Source: Enterobacter ludwigii
Lineage (GTDB): Bacteria > Pseudomonadota > Gammaproteobacteria > Enterobacterales > Enterobacteriaceae
Assembly: GCF_001750725.1 (NCBI RefSeq)
Contig: NZ_CP017279.1
Coordinates: forward strand, 4,526,001 to 4,590,000
Direction: 5' to 3'
DNA length: 64,000 nucleotides
The position numbers were made by a program, and so were the translations under genes. Position 1 is the stretch's first letter. Every line of letters starts with the position of its first letter. Under the pieces are notes generated by a model, which ran no database searches, was not told the origin of the DNA, and saw nothing but the letters and a program-made list of their open reading frames with translations. Positions 9,155 to 17,081 of the stretch are shown in pieces.

Positions 9155-9925
9155 ATGGAATACGTGGCCTTTGGTGATGAAAGTGGTACGACAGGGAGTG
9201 ACCGCTGTTACGGCATTGGTTTGCTGTGTGTGCGTAAAGACACGCTGCACATCTTCAATGAGCGAGTCCAGAAGCTGAAAGACAAGTACGGCATTGTCGG
9301 TGAGTTGAAGTGGTCGAAGATTAAGAACAGTGCGGGGCAGGCAAACATCTGCATTGAGCTGCTGGCAATGGTGCTCAAGAACTCATGCTGCTTTCACTCG
9401 ATTATCGTTGTGAAGAATATGTACAACAACTGGCAGACGGACAGGGAGCTGGCTTTCTACCAAACGTACACAATGCTCGTTAAGAACGTTGCTAAGCAGA
9501 TTAAGAGTGACGTTGAAGTCATCATTGACCAGAAGATTGATAAGTACAAAAAGAATGATGAGGTGACGGGCATTGTTGCTAACCATATGCTGGCTAGGGC
9601 AGGGATGAAGAAGCTGGTTAAGTCTGTAACGATGCACGACTCTAAGCACCATCTGGGATTGCAGGTTGTGGACATCCTGACTGGGGCAGTGAACTCCGGG
9701 TACTTGAAGTATCTGAATCCAAGGCTAGAACTGTCAGTGGCTAAAGAGCTTGCCTTTGAGCGGATGGCTGCCCTGCTTGGTTGGGATGTGTTTCATTACG
9801 ATACGTTCCCGAATAAGGATTTCAATATTTGGCACTTCCCGCAAGAGATGCGAGCTATGCCGGGTTCCAAGAGTATTCGTCCAGATTACAGCGTTCCGCT
9901 GGTTAAGCGGGAAGAGCTGGCCTAA
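9155..9925 (+). CDS. DUF3800 domain protein (RNase H-like fold, putative nuclease)
   Basis: The 256-aa product begins with FGDESG (D8, E9), followed by ELKWSK (E50), VIIDQK (D125) and LQVVDILTGAV (D173). This spacing of acidic residues with a C-terminal QxxDxxxGA motif is the DUF3800 pattern, a family with an RNase H-like fold that recurs in mobile and defence-associated contexts. Its substrate is not established. ATG 9155 was chosen over TTG 9149 because the family starts just before the FGDESG strand. It sits between the HEPN gene and an unknown gene on the same strand, so a three-gene module is plausible. Confidence 0.72.
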   Translation: MEYVAFGDESGTTGSDRCYGIGLLCVRKDTLHIFNERVQKLKDKYGIVGELKWSKIKNSAGQANICIELLAMVLKNSCCFHSIIVVKNMYNNWQTDRELAFYQTYTMLVKNVAKQIKSDVEVIIDQKIDKYKKNDEVTGIVANHMLARAGMKKLVKSVTMHDSKHHLGLQVVDILTGAVNSGYLKYLNPRLELSVAKELAFERMAALLGWDVFHYDTFPNKDFNIWHFPQEMRAMPGSKSIRPDYSVPLVKREELA

Positions 9926-9964
9926 CCTACCCTTATCGCAAGCTAGATCTGAGTGGAAAATTTG

Positions 9965-10375
9965 ATGAGTTACAATGACCTAGACCCCGCAACAAAGCGT
10001 GTGCTGCAACAAGCTGAGTACATGAGAAGTAATGAAGCTAAGTTGGCGCAAATAGCATGTATAAAGCAACTCGTGGCATATACCAATTGGTGTGCTGAGC
10101 GGGGCGATTGGGGCGATCCAAACCCAGCAACAAAAGAAGACTCGCTAAAGCTGCTGCATGTACGCCAAATGCGTATTGGGTACGACACGAGACAAGTGCT
10201 GGAGTGTGGCTTTGAGGGACTATACGAACATATCGATAATGCTCTTGAAAATGCGCTAGCGTGGAGAGACTATCAGGTTAAAGAGTGGGCAGCTGAATCA
10301 GATATTGCTGAACTGAATGCTTTATGGGAATGGTTCCGAGAGAGACTGCCCGCTGACTACGTATCGCCGTATTAG
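9965..10375 (+). CDS. Unknown 136-aa helical protein, third island gene
   Basis: I do not recognise this family. The product is acidic, predicted largely helical, rich in Trp in its C-terminal third (WRDYQVKEW, LWEWFRERL), with no signal peptide or membrane segment. ATG 9965 is preceded by GAGTGGA at about 8 bases; a GTG at 9953 is an alternative. It starts 39 bases after the DUF3800 gene on the same strand and is probably cotranscribed. It could be an accessory or immunity partner of the upstream genes, but this is from position only. Confidence 0.55.
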   Translation: MSYNDLDPATKRVLQQAEYMRSNEAKLAQIACIKQLVAYTNWCAERGDWGDPNPATKEDSLKLLHVRQMRIGYDTRQVLECGFEGLYEHIDNALENALAWRDYQVKEWAAESDIAELNALWEWFRERLPADYVSPY

Positions 10376-10850
10376 AAATAGAATGCAGCCTTATCCCAAA
10401 AGATGTTAGCAATCCCCACCGCAAGTGGCTCTCCGGGGCTTGTGCGCATGAAGTAATGCGGTTGTATTGGGTATATGCGCACAACCGTCTACAAACCGCA
10501 TTCTACCGTTAGCCTATAGCTGAATCCCCGGTTTGAAAAGTTGCACGCTTATGGCTGCCCCTCCCTCGACGGTTAAGGCTTCAACTTCCCCCGTGCGCCT
10601 CTCCCAGCCGAAGGCTGGGCGGGCTGTATATCGATTTGCCTTCCTCTGTGGCGTCTATGACCCTGTTTCGCGTTCTGACCGTGAGGCTGTGGGTTAGGGT
10701 TACTCTTCTCTTTAAACGCTAAATCACTCCTGAATCTCTGATCTGCTCCCAGTTCATTAACACATCACAATGTTAGTTATATTTGTATAAACCACATGAG
10801 GACATCCCCTTAAAAAAGTGTTTTTTGACAAACACATCATCTGTATCCTC
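10376..10850. other. Gene-free stretch of the island
   Basis: No credible gene is visible on either strand. Open frames are short, and one on the minus strand (10278-10484) overlaps the end of the preceding gene in antisense with no ribosome site. Local C-rich and T-rich patches suggest decayed coding DNA. It runs into the IS3-family remnant. Confidence 0.6.
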
Positions 10851-11130
10851 CGCCAGACCGAACCGGGGTTTTGCATTGAAACGCTGTCTTAAGGATGCTA
10901 TTTGAGACGCCATCTTCTGGAACTTATGCAAGAAGTCTGGCGGTATGGAAGTATCCGAAGTGAAGCGGGAAGCCGTGGGTGTTATGTCTGAGTGAATATG
11001 GATTCAGCGATATTTTCATGCCCGGAAAATCATAAATGGCTTGCGGCAGGGCTATAACGAGTACAGACCTCATTTATCGCTTAATGATCAGACTCCATCT
11101 TAATTTGTCGGAGGACTGACTTTTAATCAA
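10851..11130 (+). mobile_element. Decayed IS3-family element: orfA and orfB fragments
   Basis: Frame 10861-10992 reads NRGFALK...DAI-stop-DAIFWNLCKKSGG and then MEVSEVKR. It aligns with the OrfA HTH region of IS3-family elements (FALKQAE... ISDATFYNWKKKYGGM, VSEVKR), with an internal deletion and a stop at 10903. Frame 11038-11100 reads GLRQGYNEYRPHLSLNDQTP and then S-stop, matching the OrfB C-terminus (YNxxRPHSSLxxxTP), with a stop at 11101. The middle of the element, including the DDE catalytic core, is gone. No intact terminal repeats were seen. Confidence 0.7.
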
Positions 11131-11185
11131 AATAAGGGGTGTACATTCTTACCGCCTGGTAATAACTCCACCCCCCTCAAAACAA

Positions 11186-11398
11186 TCAGGACTGTTTTGC
11201 CGCTTTACTCTGTGGGCAATCGTTGCCGCCCTGCATCACAACTTTTTCACTGCGCGAAGCATCGCCATACACGCATAACGTACCTTCATCGGTATGAATT
11301 TGCTCTTTCAGCGGCAGGGACGTTTCCTGGGCGATGGCATAGCAGGAGAGCGCCGGGAAAAGGGTGAGGGCACTTATGAACAGAAAGGTTTTCATCAT
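11186..11398 (-). CDS. Small exported protein, function unknown
   Basis: A 70-aa product with a clear Sec signal (MMKTFLFISALTLFPALSCYA) and a short mature region with two cysteines (GTLCVYGD... GGNDCPQ) that may form a disulfide. The pattern recalls small periplasmic DUF1496-type proteins, but I cannot confirm that. The upstream GGAGCGAG is a good ribosome site and fits either of two tandem ATGs (11398 or 11395). It lies between the IS remnant and the mannan locus regulator and is probably the first backbone-like gene after the island. Confidence 0.65.
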   Translation of the reverse strand: MMKTFLFISALTLFPALSCYAIAQETSLPLKEQIHTDEGTLCVYGDASRSEKVVMQGGNDCPQSKAAKQS

Positions 11399-11467
11399 CT
11401 CGCTCCAGAACAGGGATAACGTTTACTGTGTTATCACACCCTTAAGCCGGCAATCGCTGCGTACCCG

Positions 11468-12427
11468 CTAGCTTTTTTCCATCACCGACTGGCGAGGTGT
11501 GAGTTTACCAATCACGGGGGAGAGCTCTGACGTGCGAACAGGTCGGCCATCCACCAGGCTTTTAATGCGCTCAACGCACTGAGTGAGCAACTGATCCATT
11601 GGCCACGAGATACAGGTCAGCTGTGGATAGAGCTGGGTTGCCAGAGGTGAATCTTCCAGACTCAGCAGCGATACTTCCTGCGGAACGGAAATGCCAAATT
11701 CCCGGAACAGACGCATCGCTTCAGCGGCATAGGCATCACGTTTAACCACAATGGCGGAAAACTTGCTCAGACTATTGATGAGCGTCAGCAGCGCCTGTTC
11801 AACATCTTCATTCGCCGTTAACACCAGCTGGCGATTAAACGGCAAAGAGTAGTTTTGCAGGACGTTGCGATAGCCTTCCACCATCTTTTTACTGTTGTCA
11901 TCGTGTTCGCTGTCAATCACCAGTGCGATATTGCGATGGCCCTTGCCCGTCATGTAACGACAGGCGCTTTCCGTCGCAAAGGCAAAGTCATATCCCTGAG
12001 GTTTCGCATCCACCACGGGACGATCGAAGGAGATAACATTCTCTGCGCTACCGGCCGCAACCGGCCCAAAGACTACGACAGCAACGCACTGGCGCTGAAG
12101 ATCATCAACGGTGACCGCCTGCTCAACAGGATCGTTTACGTACTCTACGATGAGCGTTTTATTCAACGCTTTCATGGCGCGGGAGAGCGCAGGCAGCAAA
12201 CGTGCTCCGCTGCTTTCATCCTTCGCAGAGAGAACCAGACCAACGTAGCTTGATGACTGACTTGCCAGGTTTTGCGCGGCAAAGCTTGGGCGATAATTAA
12301 GCTCTTCTACGGCGCGCAGCACAGCTTCACGGCTCTCTTCGCGCACGCCGCGCGTCCCCGTCAACACGCGTGAGACGGTTGCTCGTGAGACATTGGCTAA
12401 TCGTGATACATCGTCAATCGTTGGCAT
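11468..12427 (-). CDS. LacI-family regulator of the mannan locus
   Basis: The 319-aa product begins with a LacI-type helix-turn-helix (MPTIDDVSRLANVSRATVSRVL), then the hinge helix (NYRPSFAAQNLASQ) and a periplasmic-binding-like sensor domain. ATG 12427 was chosen because the HTH must start here; the frame extends 37 codons further up without family similarity. It is the last gene of the IIB-IIC-IIA-kinase run, 77 bases after the kinase. Its likely targets are the two GGAAAGCGCTTTCC palindromes at 15483 and 16985, which have LacI-type even symmetry and a central CG. The effector is unknown; a mannobiose-derived sugar is an inference. Confidence 0.88.
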   Translation of the reverse strand: MPTIDDVSRLANVSRATVSRVLTGTRGVREESREAVLRAVEELNYRPSFAAQNLASQSSSYVGLVLSAKDESSGARLLPALSRAMKALNKTLIVEYVNDPVEQAVTVDDLQRQCVAVVVFGPVAAGSAENVISFDRPVVDAKPQGYDFAFATESACRYMTGKGHRNIALVIDSEHDDNSKKMVEGYRNVLQNYSLPFNRQLVLTANEDVEQALLTLINSLSKFSAIVVKRDAYAAEAMRLFREFGISVPQEVSLLSLEDSPLATQLYPQLTCISWPMDQLLTQCVERIKSLVDGRPVRTSELSPVIGKLTPRQSVMEKS

Positions 12428-12441
12428 AGCATTTTCTGCGT

Positions 12442-12473
12442 GGTGGGTTTTGGTTATCTTAACATAACCCACC
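12442..12473. promoter_or_regulatory. Nested inverted repeat upstream of the LacI-type gene
   Basis: GGTGGGTT (12442-12449) pairs with AACCCACC (12466-12473), and inside it GGTTATCTTAACATAACC (12452-12469) is a perfect inverted repeat with 6-bp arms. It lies in the 77-base gap between kinase and regulator genes. It could be a hairpin that lowers read-through into the regulator gene, or an operator; no T-run follows. Confidence 0.5.
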
Positions 12474-12504
12474 TTAAGAATCTTAGCGCCCCCCACAGGC
12501 GGTT

Positions 12505-13410
12505 TCACGTCTGCGCGGCGTGCAAACCCGGTAGCCACGCCGCGCCACGCACGCCACTGGCGTCGCCGTAACGGGCCGGGACGATACGGGTACGGCAGCT
12601 TTCCGAGAAGATGTAGGGCCTGATGGCGGCCGGAAGTTCGTCGTACAGCTGGCTGACATTTGATAACCCACCGCCCAACACAATAACCTGCGGATCAAGA
12701 ATATTGATCACCGAGGCCAGACTGCGGGCAAAGGCGTCGATAAAGTGGCGCCAGTGGGCCCGCGCGGTCAGGTCTCCCTGGGCCGCCGCTTCAATGATGG
12801 CCTGCGCGCTCAGTTCGCTGGGATAACGGCGGGCAAAGCCGGTGCCAGAGATAAAGGTTTCGATACAGTTATGTTTCCCGCAATAGCAGGGCTGCGCCGG
12901 ACCATCCGTCTCGGGGGCATAGCCAGGCAACGGGTTATGTCCCCATTCGCCAGCGATGGCGTTTGGCCCCTGAAGCAGACGCTTATGTACCGCCACGCCA
13001 CCGCCGCATCCGGTACCGACAATTACGCCAAAGACGGTATCTGCTTCTGCGCCTGCGCCATCAACCGCTTCAGACAGCGTGAAGCAATCCGCGTCATTGG
13101 CTATCCACACGGGCTGATTGAGCTGCTTTGCTAAATCATGCTTCAGGTCGTGACCGTTGAGCACCAGGCAGTTGCAGTTTTTAATTAGCCCGCTCTGTGG
13201 GTCGATGGCCCCCGGCAGGCCAATACCGATACTGAATGGCACTTCACTTACCGCGCGCGCTTCGCCGATAAACGCCAGCAGATGGTGCATAAAGGCGTCA
13301 TAACTTTTTTTTTGCGTCGGACGACGCTCACGCCAAAGGCATTCGCCCTGAGGCGAAAGCAGGATGGCTTCCATTTTTGTGCCGCCAATATCGAGTCCAA
13401 GATAGTGCAT
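12505..13410 (-). CDS. ROK-family sugar kinase (fructokinase/mannokinase type)
   Basis: The 301-aa cytoplasmic enzyme has the ROK ATP-binding start LDIGGTK, the catalytic Asp in ANDADC, the family signature VIVGTGCGGG, the zinc motif CYCGKHNCIE and the second phosphate loop VLGGGLSN. It is closest in my memory to E. coli Mak (manno/fructokinase) and to GmuE of the Bacillus subtilis glucomannan operon. Likely role: phosphorylating mannose released from mannosides, so that mannose-6-phosphate isomerase (22093-23259) can feed fructose-6-phosphate to glycolysis. It starts 41 bases after the IIA gene. Substrate is inferred. Confidence 0.88.
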   Translation of the reverse strand: MHYLGLDIGGTKMEAILLSPQGECLWRERRPTQKKSYDAFMHHLLAFIGEARAVSEVPFSIGIGLPGAIDPQSGLIKNCNCLVLNGHDLKHDLAKQLNQPVWIANDADCFTLSEAVDGAGAEADTVFGVIVGTGCGGGVAVHKRLLQGPNAIAGEWGHNPLPGYAPETDGPAQPCYCGKHNCIETFISGTGFARRYPSELSAQAIIEAAAQGDLTARAHWRHFIDAFARSLASVINILDPQVIVLGGGLSNVSQLYDELPAAIRPYIFSESCRTRIVPARYGDASGVRGAAWLPGLHAAQT

Positions 13411-13451
13411 ACGTTCCTCGAAAAGGAGAGGCCAGCGCCTCTCCTGAATGG

Positions 13452-13760
13452 TTATGCCTGACGAGTGCGGTACAGTTCGATCAGCTCCGTCACCAGTTCT
13501 TTCGCCAGAATCGAGGTCATCAAATGATCCTGAGCGTGCACCATCACCAGCGTCATTTTGGTTTTGCCTTCCCCTTCGTCAGCTTCGATCAGTTGGGTTT
13601 GCACCAGATGCGCTTCACGGGCGAAGTGCGCCGCCTCTTTCATTCGCGCGTCGGCTGAAGCAAAGTCACCTTTTTTTGCGAAGCCAAGCGCTTCGTAGCA
13701 GAGACTGCGTGACTGACCGGCATTGATAATAATGCCCATGACCTGTTCTTCTAATTCCAT
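13452..13760 (-). CDS. PTS lactose/cellobiose-family EIIA
   Basis: A 102-aa cytoplasmic EIIA of the Lac/chitobiose type: an all-helical protein with phosphorylated His75 in LVMVHAQDHLM. It passes phosphate from HPr to EIIB. It lies between the EIIC and kinase genes in one minus-strand run. It is the only EIIA in this locus, so it probably serves both EIIC proteins (13784-15106 and 15602-16873). Confidence 0.93.
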   Translation of the reverse strand: MELEEQVMGIIINAGQSRSLCYEALGFAKKGDFASADARMKEAAHFAREAHLVQTQLIEADEGEGKTKMTLVMVHAQDHLMTSILAKELVTELIELYRTRQA

Positions 13761-13783
13761 CAGTAACCTCTGTGTTTTTACTA

Positions 13784-15106
13784 TCAGGCGGACTGTGCCG
13801 CTTCTTCAGATTGTTCAACCGCATTTTCATGCTCTTGTTCCAGCAGCTGCTTCTCGTACGCTTTGAGGAACGGGAAGTACATGGCCGCTGAGGTAACCAT
13901 GCACAGCAGGCAGAGGATCACCGGGCTAAAGCTCCAGTTGGCCGCCCAGGATGCGCCGATAGGGGCAGGCGTTGTCCACGGTGTCATCGAGACCACGCGA
14001 CTGACCAGGTCGAAATCAAGGGCAAAGTAGGCGAGGGTGGCATTGACCATCGGAACCAGCACGAACGGCAGGAAAAAGAGCGGATTCATGATGATAGGGG
14101 CACCGAATAAAATCGGTTCGTTGATATTAAACATCCCCGGCACCACGCCCATACGCCCAATGGTACGCAGATGCACTGCTTTGCTGCGCAGCAGCAGTAA
14201 CGCCAGCGGCAGCGTAGAGCCGACCCCGCCAATCAGCAGGTAGTGATCCCAGAATCCCTGAACGTAAATGTGCGGGATCGCCTGACCGGCAGCCATTGCT
14301 GCCTGGTTAACCGACAAGTTCGCCATCCAGAACGGGTTCATAATTCCGGTGACAATCAGTGCGCCGTGGATGCCCGCAAACCACAGAACCTGGCACACCA
14401 GCACCGAGAGCAGAATGGCAGGCAGCGTATCGGAGGCGGCAACCAGCGGTTTCACCAGCGACATAATCGCTTCCGGAATAATCATGCCGAGCTGGGCCTC
14501 AATGAAGAGGTTGAGCGGGTGCAGAGTGACAACAATTGCCAGCACCGGGATCAGAATTTCGAACGAACGCGCAACGCCCGTAGGCACTTCTGGCGGCAGG
14601 CGGATGGTAATATTGTGACGCTTCAGGAAGGCATACAGCTCGGTAGAGTAGATAGCCACCAGAATGGCCGTGAAGATCCCTTGCCCGGAGAAATAGGCGG
14701 TAGAAATCTGCCCGTCTTTTAACGGCGCAGCCACCAGCAGAAATGCCATCAGCGACAGCATGCCGGCGGTAAGGGCATCCAGATCGTGATGTTTGGCCAG
14801 GCTCGCGGCGATCCCGACTGAAATGAAGATCGTCATGATCCCCATGCTGAAGTTGAACGGCAGCATCAGGGCTTGACGGTGATCCAAGGAGAATTGCAGC
14901 CATGCCCGGGCGAAACCCCAGGACGTGTCGGGTGAGAAGGGCGGGAAAATAAACACCAGCATAAAGGAACCGACGATCATGAACGGCAGAGCGGTGATAA
15001 AGCCGTCACGAATCGAGGTCACATACTTCTGCTGCCCGACGGCGCCTGCCATCGGGGTAATTTTCTGTTCAATGACCTGGATAAGTTTCGCGTACAGAGA
15101 GCTCAT
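13784..15106 (-). CDS. PTS lactose/cellobiose-family EIIC permease
   Basis: A 440-aa inner-membrane transport component with about ten hydrophobic helices. The family hallmarks are present: FWMANLSVNQ, the loop FNINEPILFGAPIIMNP and VPWTTPAPIG. The C-terminal tail is charged (EQEHENAVEQSEEAAQ). In this family EIIC moves beta-linked disaccharides while EIIB phosphorylates them. The neighbouring mannanase and mannose-6-phosphate isomerase suggest mannobiose or other short beta-mannosides; cellobiose is the alternative. It starts 14 bases after EIIB. Confidence 0.93.
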   Translation of the reverse strand: MSSLYAKLIQVIEQKITPMAGAVGQQKYVTSIRDGFITALPFMIVGSFMLVFIFPPFSPDTSWGFARAWLQFSLDHRQALMLPFNFSMGIMTIFISVGIAASLAKHHDLDALTAGMLSLMAFLLVAAPLKDGQISTAYFSGQGIFTAILVAIYSTELYAFLKRHNITIRLPPEVPTGVARSFEILIPVLAIVVTLHPLNLFIEAQLGMIIPEAIMSLVKPLVAASDTLPAILLSVLVCQVLWFAGIHGALIVTGIMNPFWMANLSVNQAAMAAGQAIPHIYVQGFWDHYLLIGGVGSTLPLALLLLRSKAVHLRTIGRMGVVPGMFNINEPILFGAPIIMNPLFFLPFVLVPMVNATLAYFALDFDLVSRVVSMTPWTTPAPIGASWAANWSFSPVILCLLCMVTSAAMYFPFLKAYEKQLLEQEHENAVEQSEEAAQSA

Positions 15107-15120
15107 GGGTTTTCCCTTCG

Positions 15121-15432
15121 TTATTTGTTATCTATCAGGGAGAGGGCGAAATCGAGAACGGCGCCCCCTTTTTGCATGCCGTAATCCATCATGTTGATAG
15201 GCTCAACACGGATCCCGTATTTATCAGCTTGTTTCTGAAGATCGCTTTGCATGTACTTCACCTGCGGTCCAAGCAGCACCACCTGATAGTGACCGACCTG
15301 CTCGGCGAATTCGGCCACGCCAAACGCTTTGATCTCCGCTTCCAGGCCACGCTTTTGCGCTTCGTCGACCATTTTTTTCACCAGCAGGCTGGTGGACATC
15401 CCGGCAGAACAACACAACATGATTTTTTTCAT
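15121..15432 (-). CDS. PTS lactose/cellobiose-family EIIB
   Basis: A 103-aa cytoplasmic EIIB. The phosphorylated cysteine is C8 in MLCCSAGMSTS, the usual CSAGMSTS loop, and VVLLGPQVKYM follows near residue 55. It is the first gene of the minus-strand run and is divergent from the second EIIC at 15602, so the 169-base gap between them holds both promoters. ATG 15432 is preceded by AAAGGAGACGTT, a strong ribosome site. Confidence 0.94.
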   Translation of the reverse strand: MKKIMLCCSAGMSTSLLVKKMVDEAQKRGLEAEIKAFGVAEFAEQVGHYQVVLLGPQVKYMQSDLQKQADKYGIRVEPINMMDYGMQKGGAVLDFALSLIDNK

Positions 15433-15482
15433 AACGTCTCCTTTGAACTTATGGCTGGAATATAGTCATCATGGAACAAAAC

Positions 15483-15496
15483 GGAAAGCGCTTTCC
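15483..15496. promoter_or_regulatory. Operator 1 of the mannan locus, perfect palindrome
   Basis: GGAAAGCGCTTTCC is a perfect 14-bp palindrome with a central CG, typical of LacI-family operators. It is repeated exactly at 16985-16998. It lies 50 bases upstream of the EIIB start codon and between the divergent EIIB and EIIC genes. Confidence 0.82.
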
Positions 15497-15514
15497 ATTG
15501 GTGGATAAGGTAAT

Positions 15515-15530
15515 TGTGACCGCGATCACC
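15515..15530. promoter_or_regulatory. CRP-like site in the EIIB/EIIC2 divergent promoter region
   Basis: TGTGA-CCGCGA-TCACC matches the CRP core TGTGA-N6-TCACA at 9 of 10 positions. It sits between operator 1 and the second EIIC gene, which suggests cAMP-CRP activation of one or both divergent units. Confidence 0.72.
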
Positions 15531-15601
15531 TGAGGGAATCTTTCACTTTGTCCGGATGTGCGAGATCATCGCGGCTATTCACGAACTATTAAGGTCGAGT
15601 T

Positions 15602-16873
15602 ATGAACATTCATTTGATGAATGTTGCTGTGGATTTGATTGAGCAACGTCTCACGCCAGCAGCCAATATAATCACCAGAAATCAACATATTACCGCGATG
15701 CGGGACGGCTTTTCCCTCGCCATGCCTTTTGTGATTGTGGGAAGCCTGATGGTGCCGCTGCTGTTTCCACCGTTCGCCATTTCAAGTGCATCGCGCCTCG
15801 GGCACGTCTATCTGCTGCTGCGTCCGATGCTGTTGCCAACCTTTGAGCTGACGCTCGGACTGGTGGCGCTGATTGTCGCGTTTGGTGCCAGCGCCAGTCT
15901 GGCCAAGCAGTATCAACTCCCGGAACGGCTGTGTGGACTCACCGGCTGCCTCTCCTTTTTGCTGTTCATTGGCTTTCGGGATAACGGTGCAACGAATATT
16001 TTTCTGGGCGGGATGGGGCTTTTTACTGCGCTCATTTCAAGCGCTTACTCTATTGAAATAATAAGGTTTTTCTACAAAAGAGGGTGGTGCATTCGTCTAC
16101 CGGAGGAGGTACCGGTGATGACGCGAAATGGTTTCCAGCTGCTGATGCCGCTGCTGGTGATCATGCTCTCCATTAGCGTAATGAATGCCGTGATGCTGCA
16201 GACGACCGGACAAATTTTGCCGCAGCTGATTGGCGAGGCGTTACGCCCGCTTATCGTGGCATCCGATACCCTTACGGCTGTGCTTATCTCCTTGTTTCTA
16301 TGTAATCTTTTATGGTTCGTCGGTATTCATGGCGCCCTGATCATTACGGGCATCATGAACCCGTTCTGGCTCACCTATCTGTTTGAAAACCAGCGGGCCC
16401 TGGCCGCCGGGGAAGCCGTGCTGCCCCATATTTATCTGCAGGGATTCTGGGATTTTTATCTGCTGATTGGCGGTATCGGCTCTACGCTGCCGCTGGTCTT
16501 TATGGCGATGCGAAGCCGATCCCGGCAGTTGAAGAGCGTCGGGAAAATTGGCCTTCTGCCGTCGCTGTTCAACATTAACGAGCCGATATTGTTTGGTTTC
16601 CCCGTCATCATGAACCCGGTTTTTTTACTGCCCTTTGTGTTTGTACCACTGATAAATGCCTGTATAGCTTGGTATTTAACCCAGCTTGGCGTGCTCGACA
16701 GAGCCGTCGCCATGCTGCCCTGGTCTATGCCTTCACCGCTGGGCGCAGCCTGGTCGGCGAACGGCAGCTGGAAAAATATGTGCATGTGCCTGTTCGCCTT
16801 TTTTAATGCATGGATGCTCTATCGCCCCTTCTTCAAGGTTCATGAACGCCAGTTGATGCAGCTGGAAAAATAA
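15602..16873 (+). CDS. Second PTS lactose/cellobiose-family EIIC permease
   Basis: A 423-aa polytopic membrane protein clearly related to the EIIC at 13784: it shares the N-terminal LIEQRLTPAANII... NQHITAMRDGF pattern, the loop FNINEPILFGFPVIMNP and the tail motif LPWSMPSPLG. It has no EIIA or EIIB beside it on its strand, so it probably uses the divergent set. It may accept a different chain length or sugar. It is preceded by the CRP-like site and operator 1 and followed by a separate promoter region for the porin. It may also be a diverging duplicate. Confidence 0.9.
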   Translation: MNIHLMNVAVDLIEQRLTPAANIITRNQHITAMRDGFSLAMPFVIVGSLMVPLLFPPFAISSASRLGHVYLLLRPMLLPTFELTLGLVALIVAFGASASLAKQYQLPERLCGLTGCLSFLLFIGFRDNGATNIFLGGMGLFTALISSAYSIEIIRFFYKRGWCIRLPEEVPVMTRNGFQLLMPLLVIMLSISVMNAVMLQTTGQILPQLIGEALRPLIVASDTLTAVLISLFLCNLLWFVGIHGALIITGIMNPFWLTYLFENQRALAAGEAVLPHIYLQGFWDFYLLIGGIGSTLPLVFMAMRSRSRQLKSVGKIGLLPSLFNINEPILFGFPVIMNPVFLLPFVFVPLINACIAWYLTQLGVLDRAVAMLPWSMPSPLGAAWSANGSWKNMCMCLFAFFNAWMLYRPFFKVHERQLMQLEK

Positions 16874-16921
16874 TCCCCGCCTCCCTGCTTCTGCCCGTTC
16901 CTGATGGGCAGAAGATTATTT

Positions 16922-16937
16922 CGTGACATTCTTCACA
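16922..16937. promoter_or_regulatory. CRP-like site upstream of the porin gene
   Basis: CGTGA-CATTCT-TCACA matches TGTGA-N6-TCACA at 9 of 10 positions. It lies 47 bases before operator 2, a common layout for an activator upstream and a repressor downstream of a promoter. Confidence 0.7.
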
Positions 16938-16984
16938 AAAATTTTCTCTTTGATCTTAAATTTGTGATTCAATCCGGCAAACAT

Positions 16985-16998
16985 GGAAAGCGCTTTCC
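16985..16998. promoter_or_regulatory. Operator 2 of the mannan locus, identical palindrome
   Basis: GGAAAGCGCTTTCC, identical to 15483-15496, lies 83 bases before the porin start codon. A longer frame that begins at ATG 16983 overlaps it and is therefore unlikely to be the real protein start. Two exact copies at two promoters of one locus point to one shared repressor, most simply the LacI-type protein at 11468-12427. Confidence 0.82.
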
Positions 16999-17081
16999 GT
17001 TTGTGGATGTACATTTCCAGATTTGATCCTTACATTTCCCCTGCACGTTTAACCGTGAAAATAAAAATTCAAAGGGAACCT

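Noticed and set aside
10278..10484. A 68-aa minus-strand frame at the end of the third island gene
   Set aside because: It overlaps a better-supported gene in antisense, has no ribosome site and no recognisable motif.
7905..11160. A second attachment site duplicating the glyU 3' end
   Set aside because: I looked for a copy of the T-arm/acceptor sequence to the right up to the end of the IS remnant and saw none, so island edges cannot be marked by direct repeats.
13796..14903. Several plus- and minus-strand frames inside the EIIC gene
   Set aside because: They are shadows of a membrane-protein gene with clear family motifs; none has an independent start signal or family features.
16983..17081. 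An N-terminal extension of the porin gene from ATG 16983
   Set aside because: It would translate through operator 2 and place 33 residues ahead of a normal signal peptide; ATG 17082 has a proper ribosome site.
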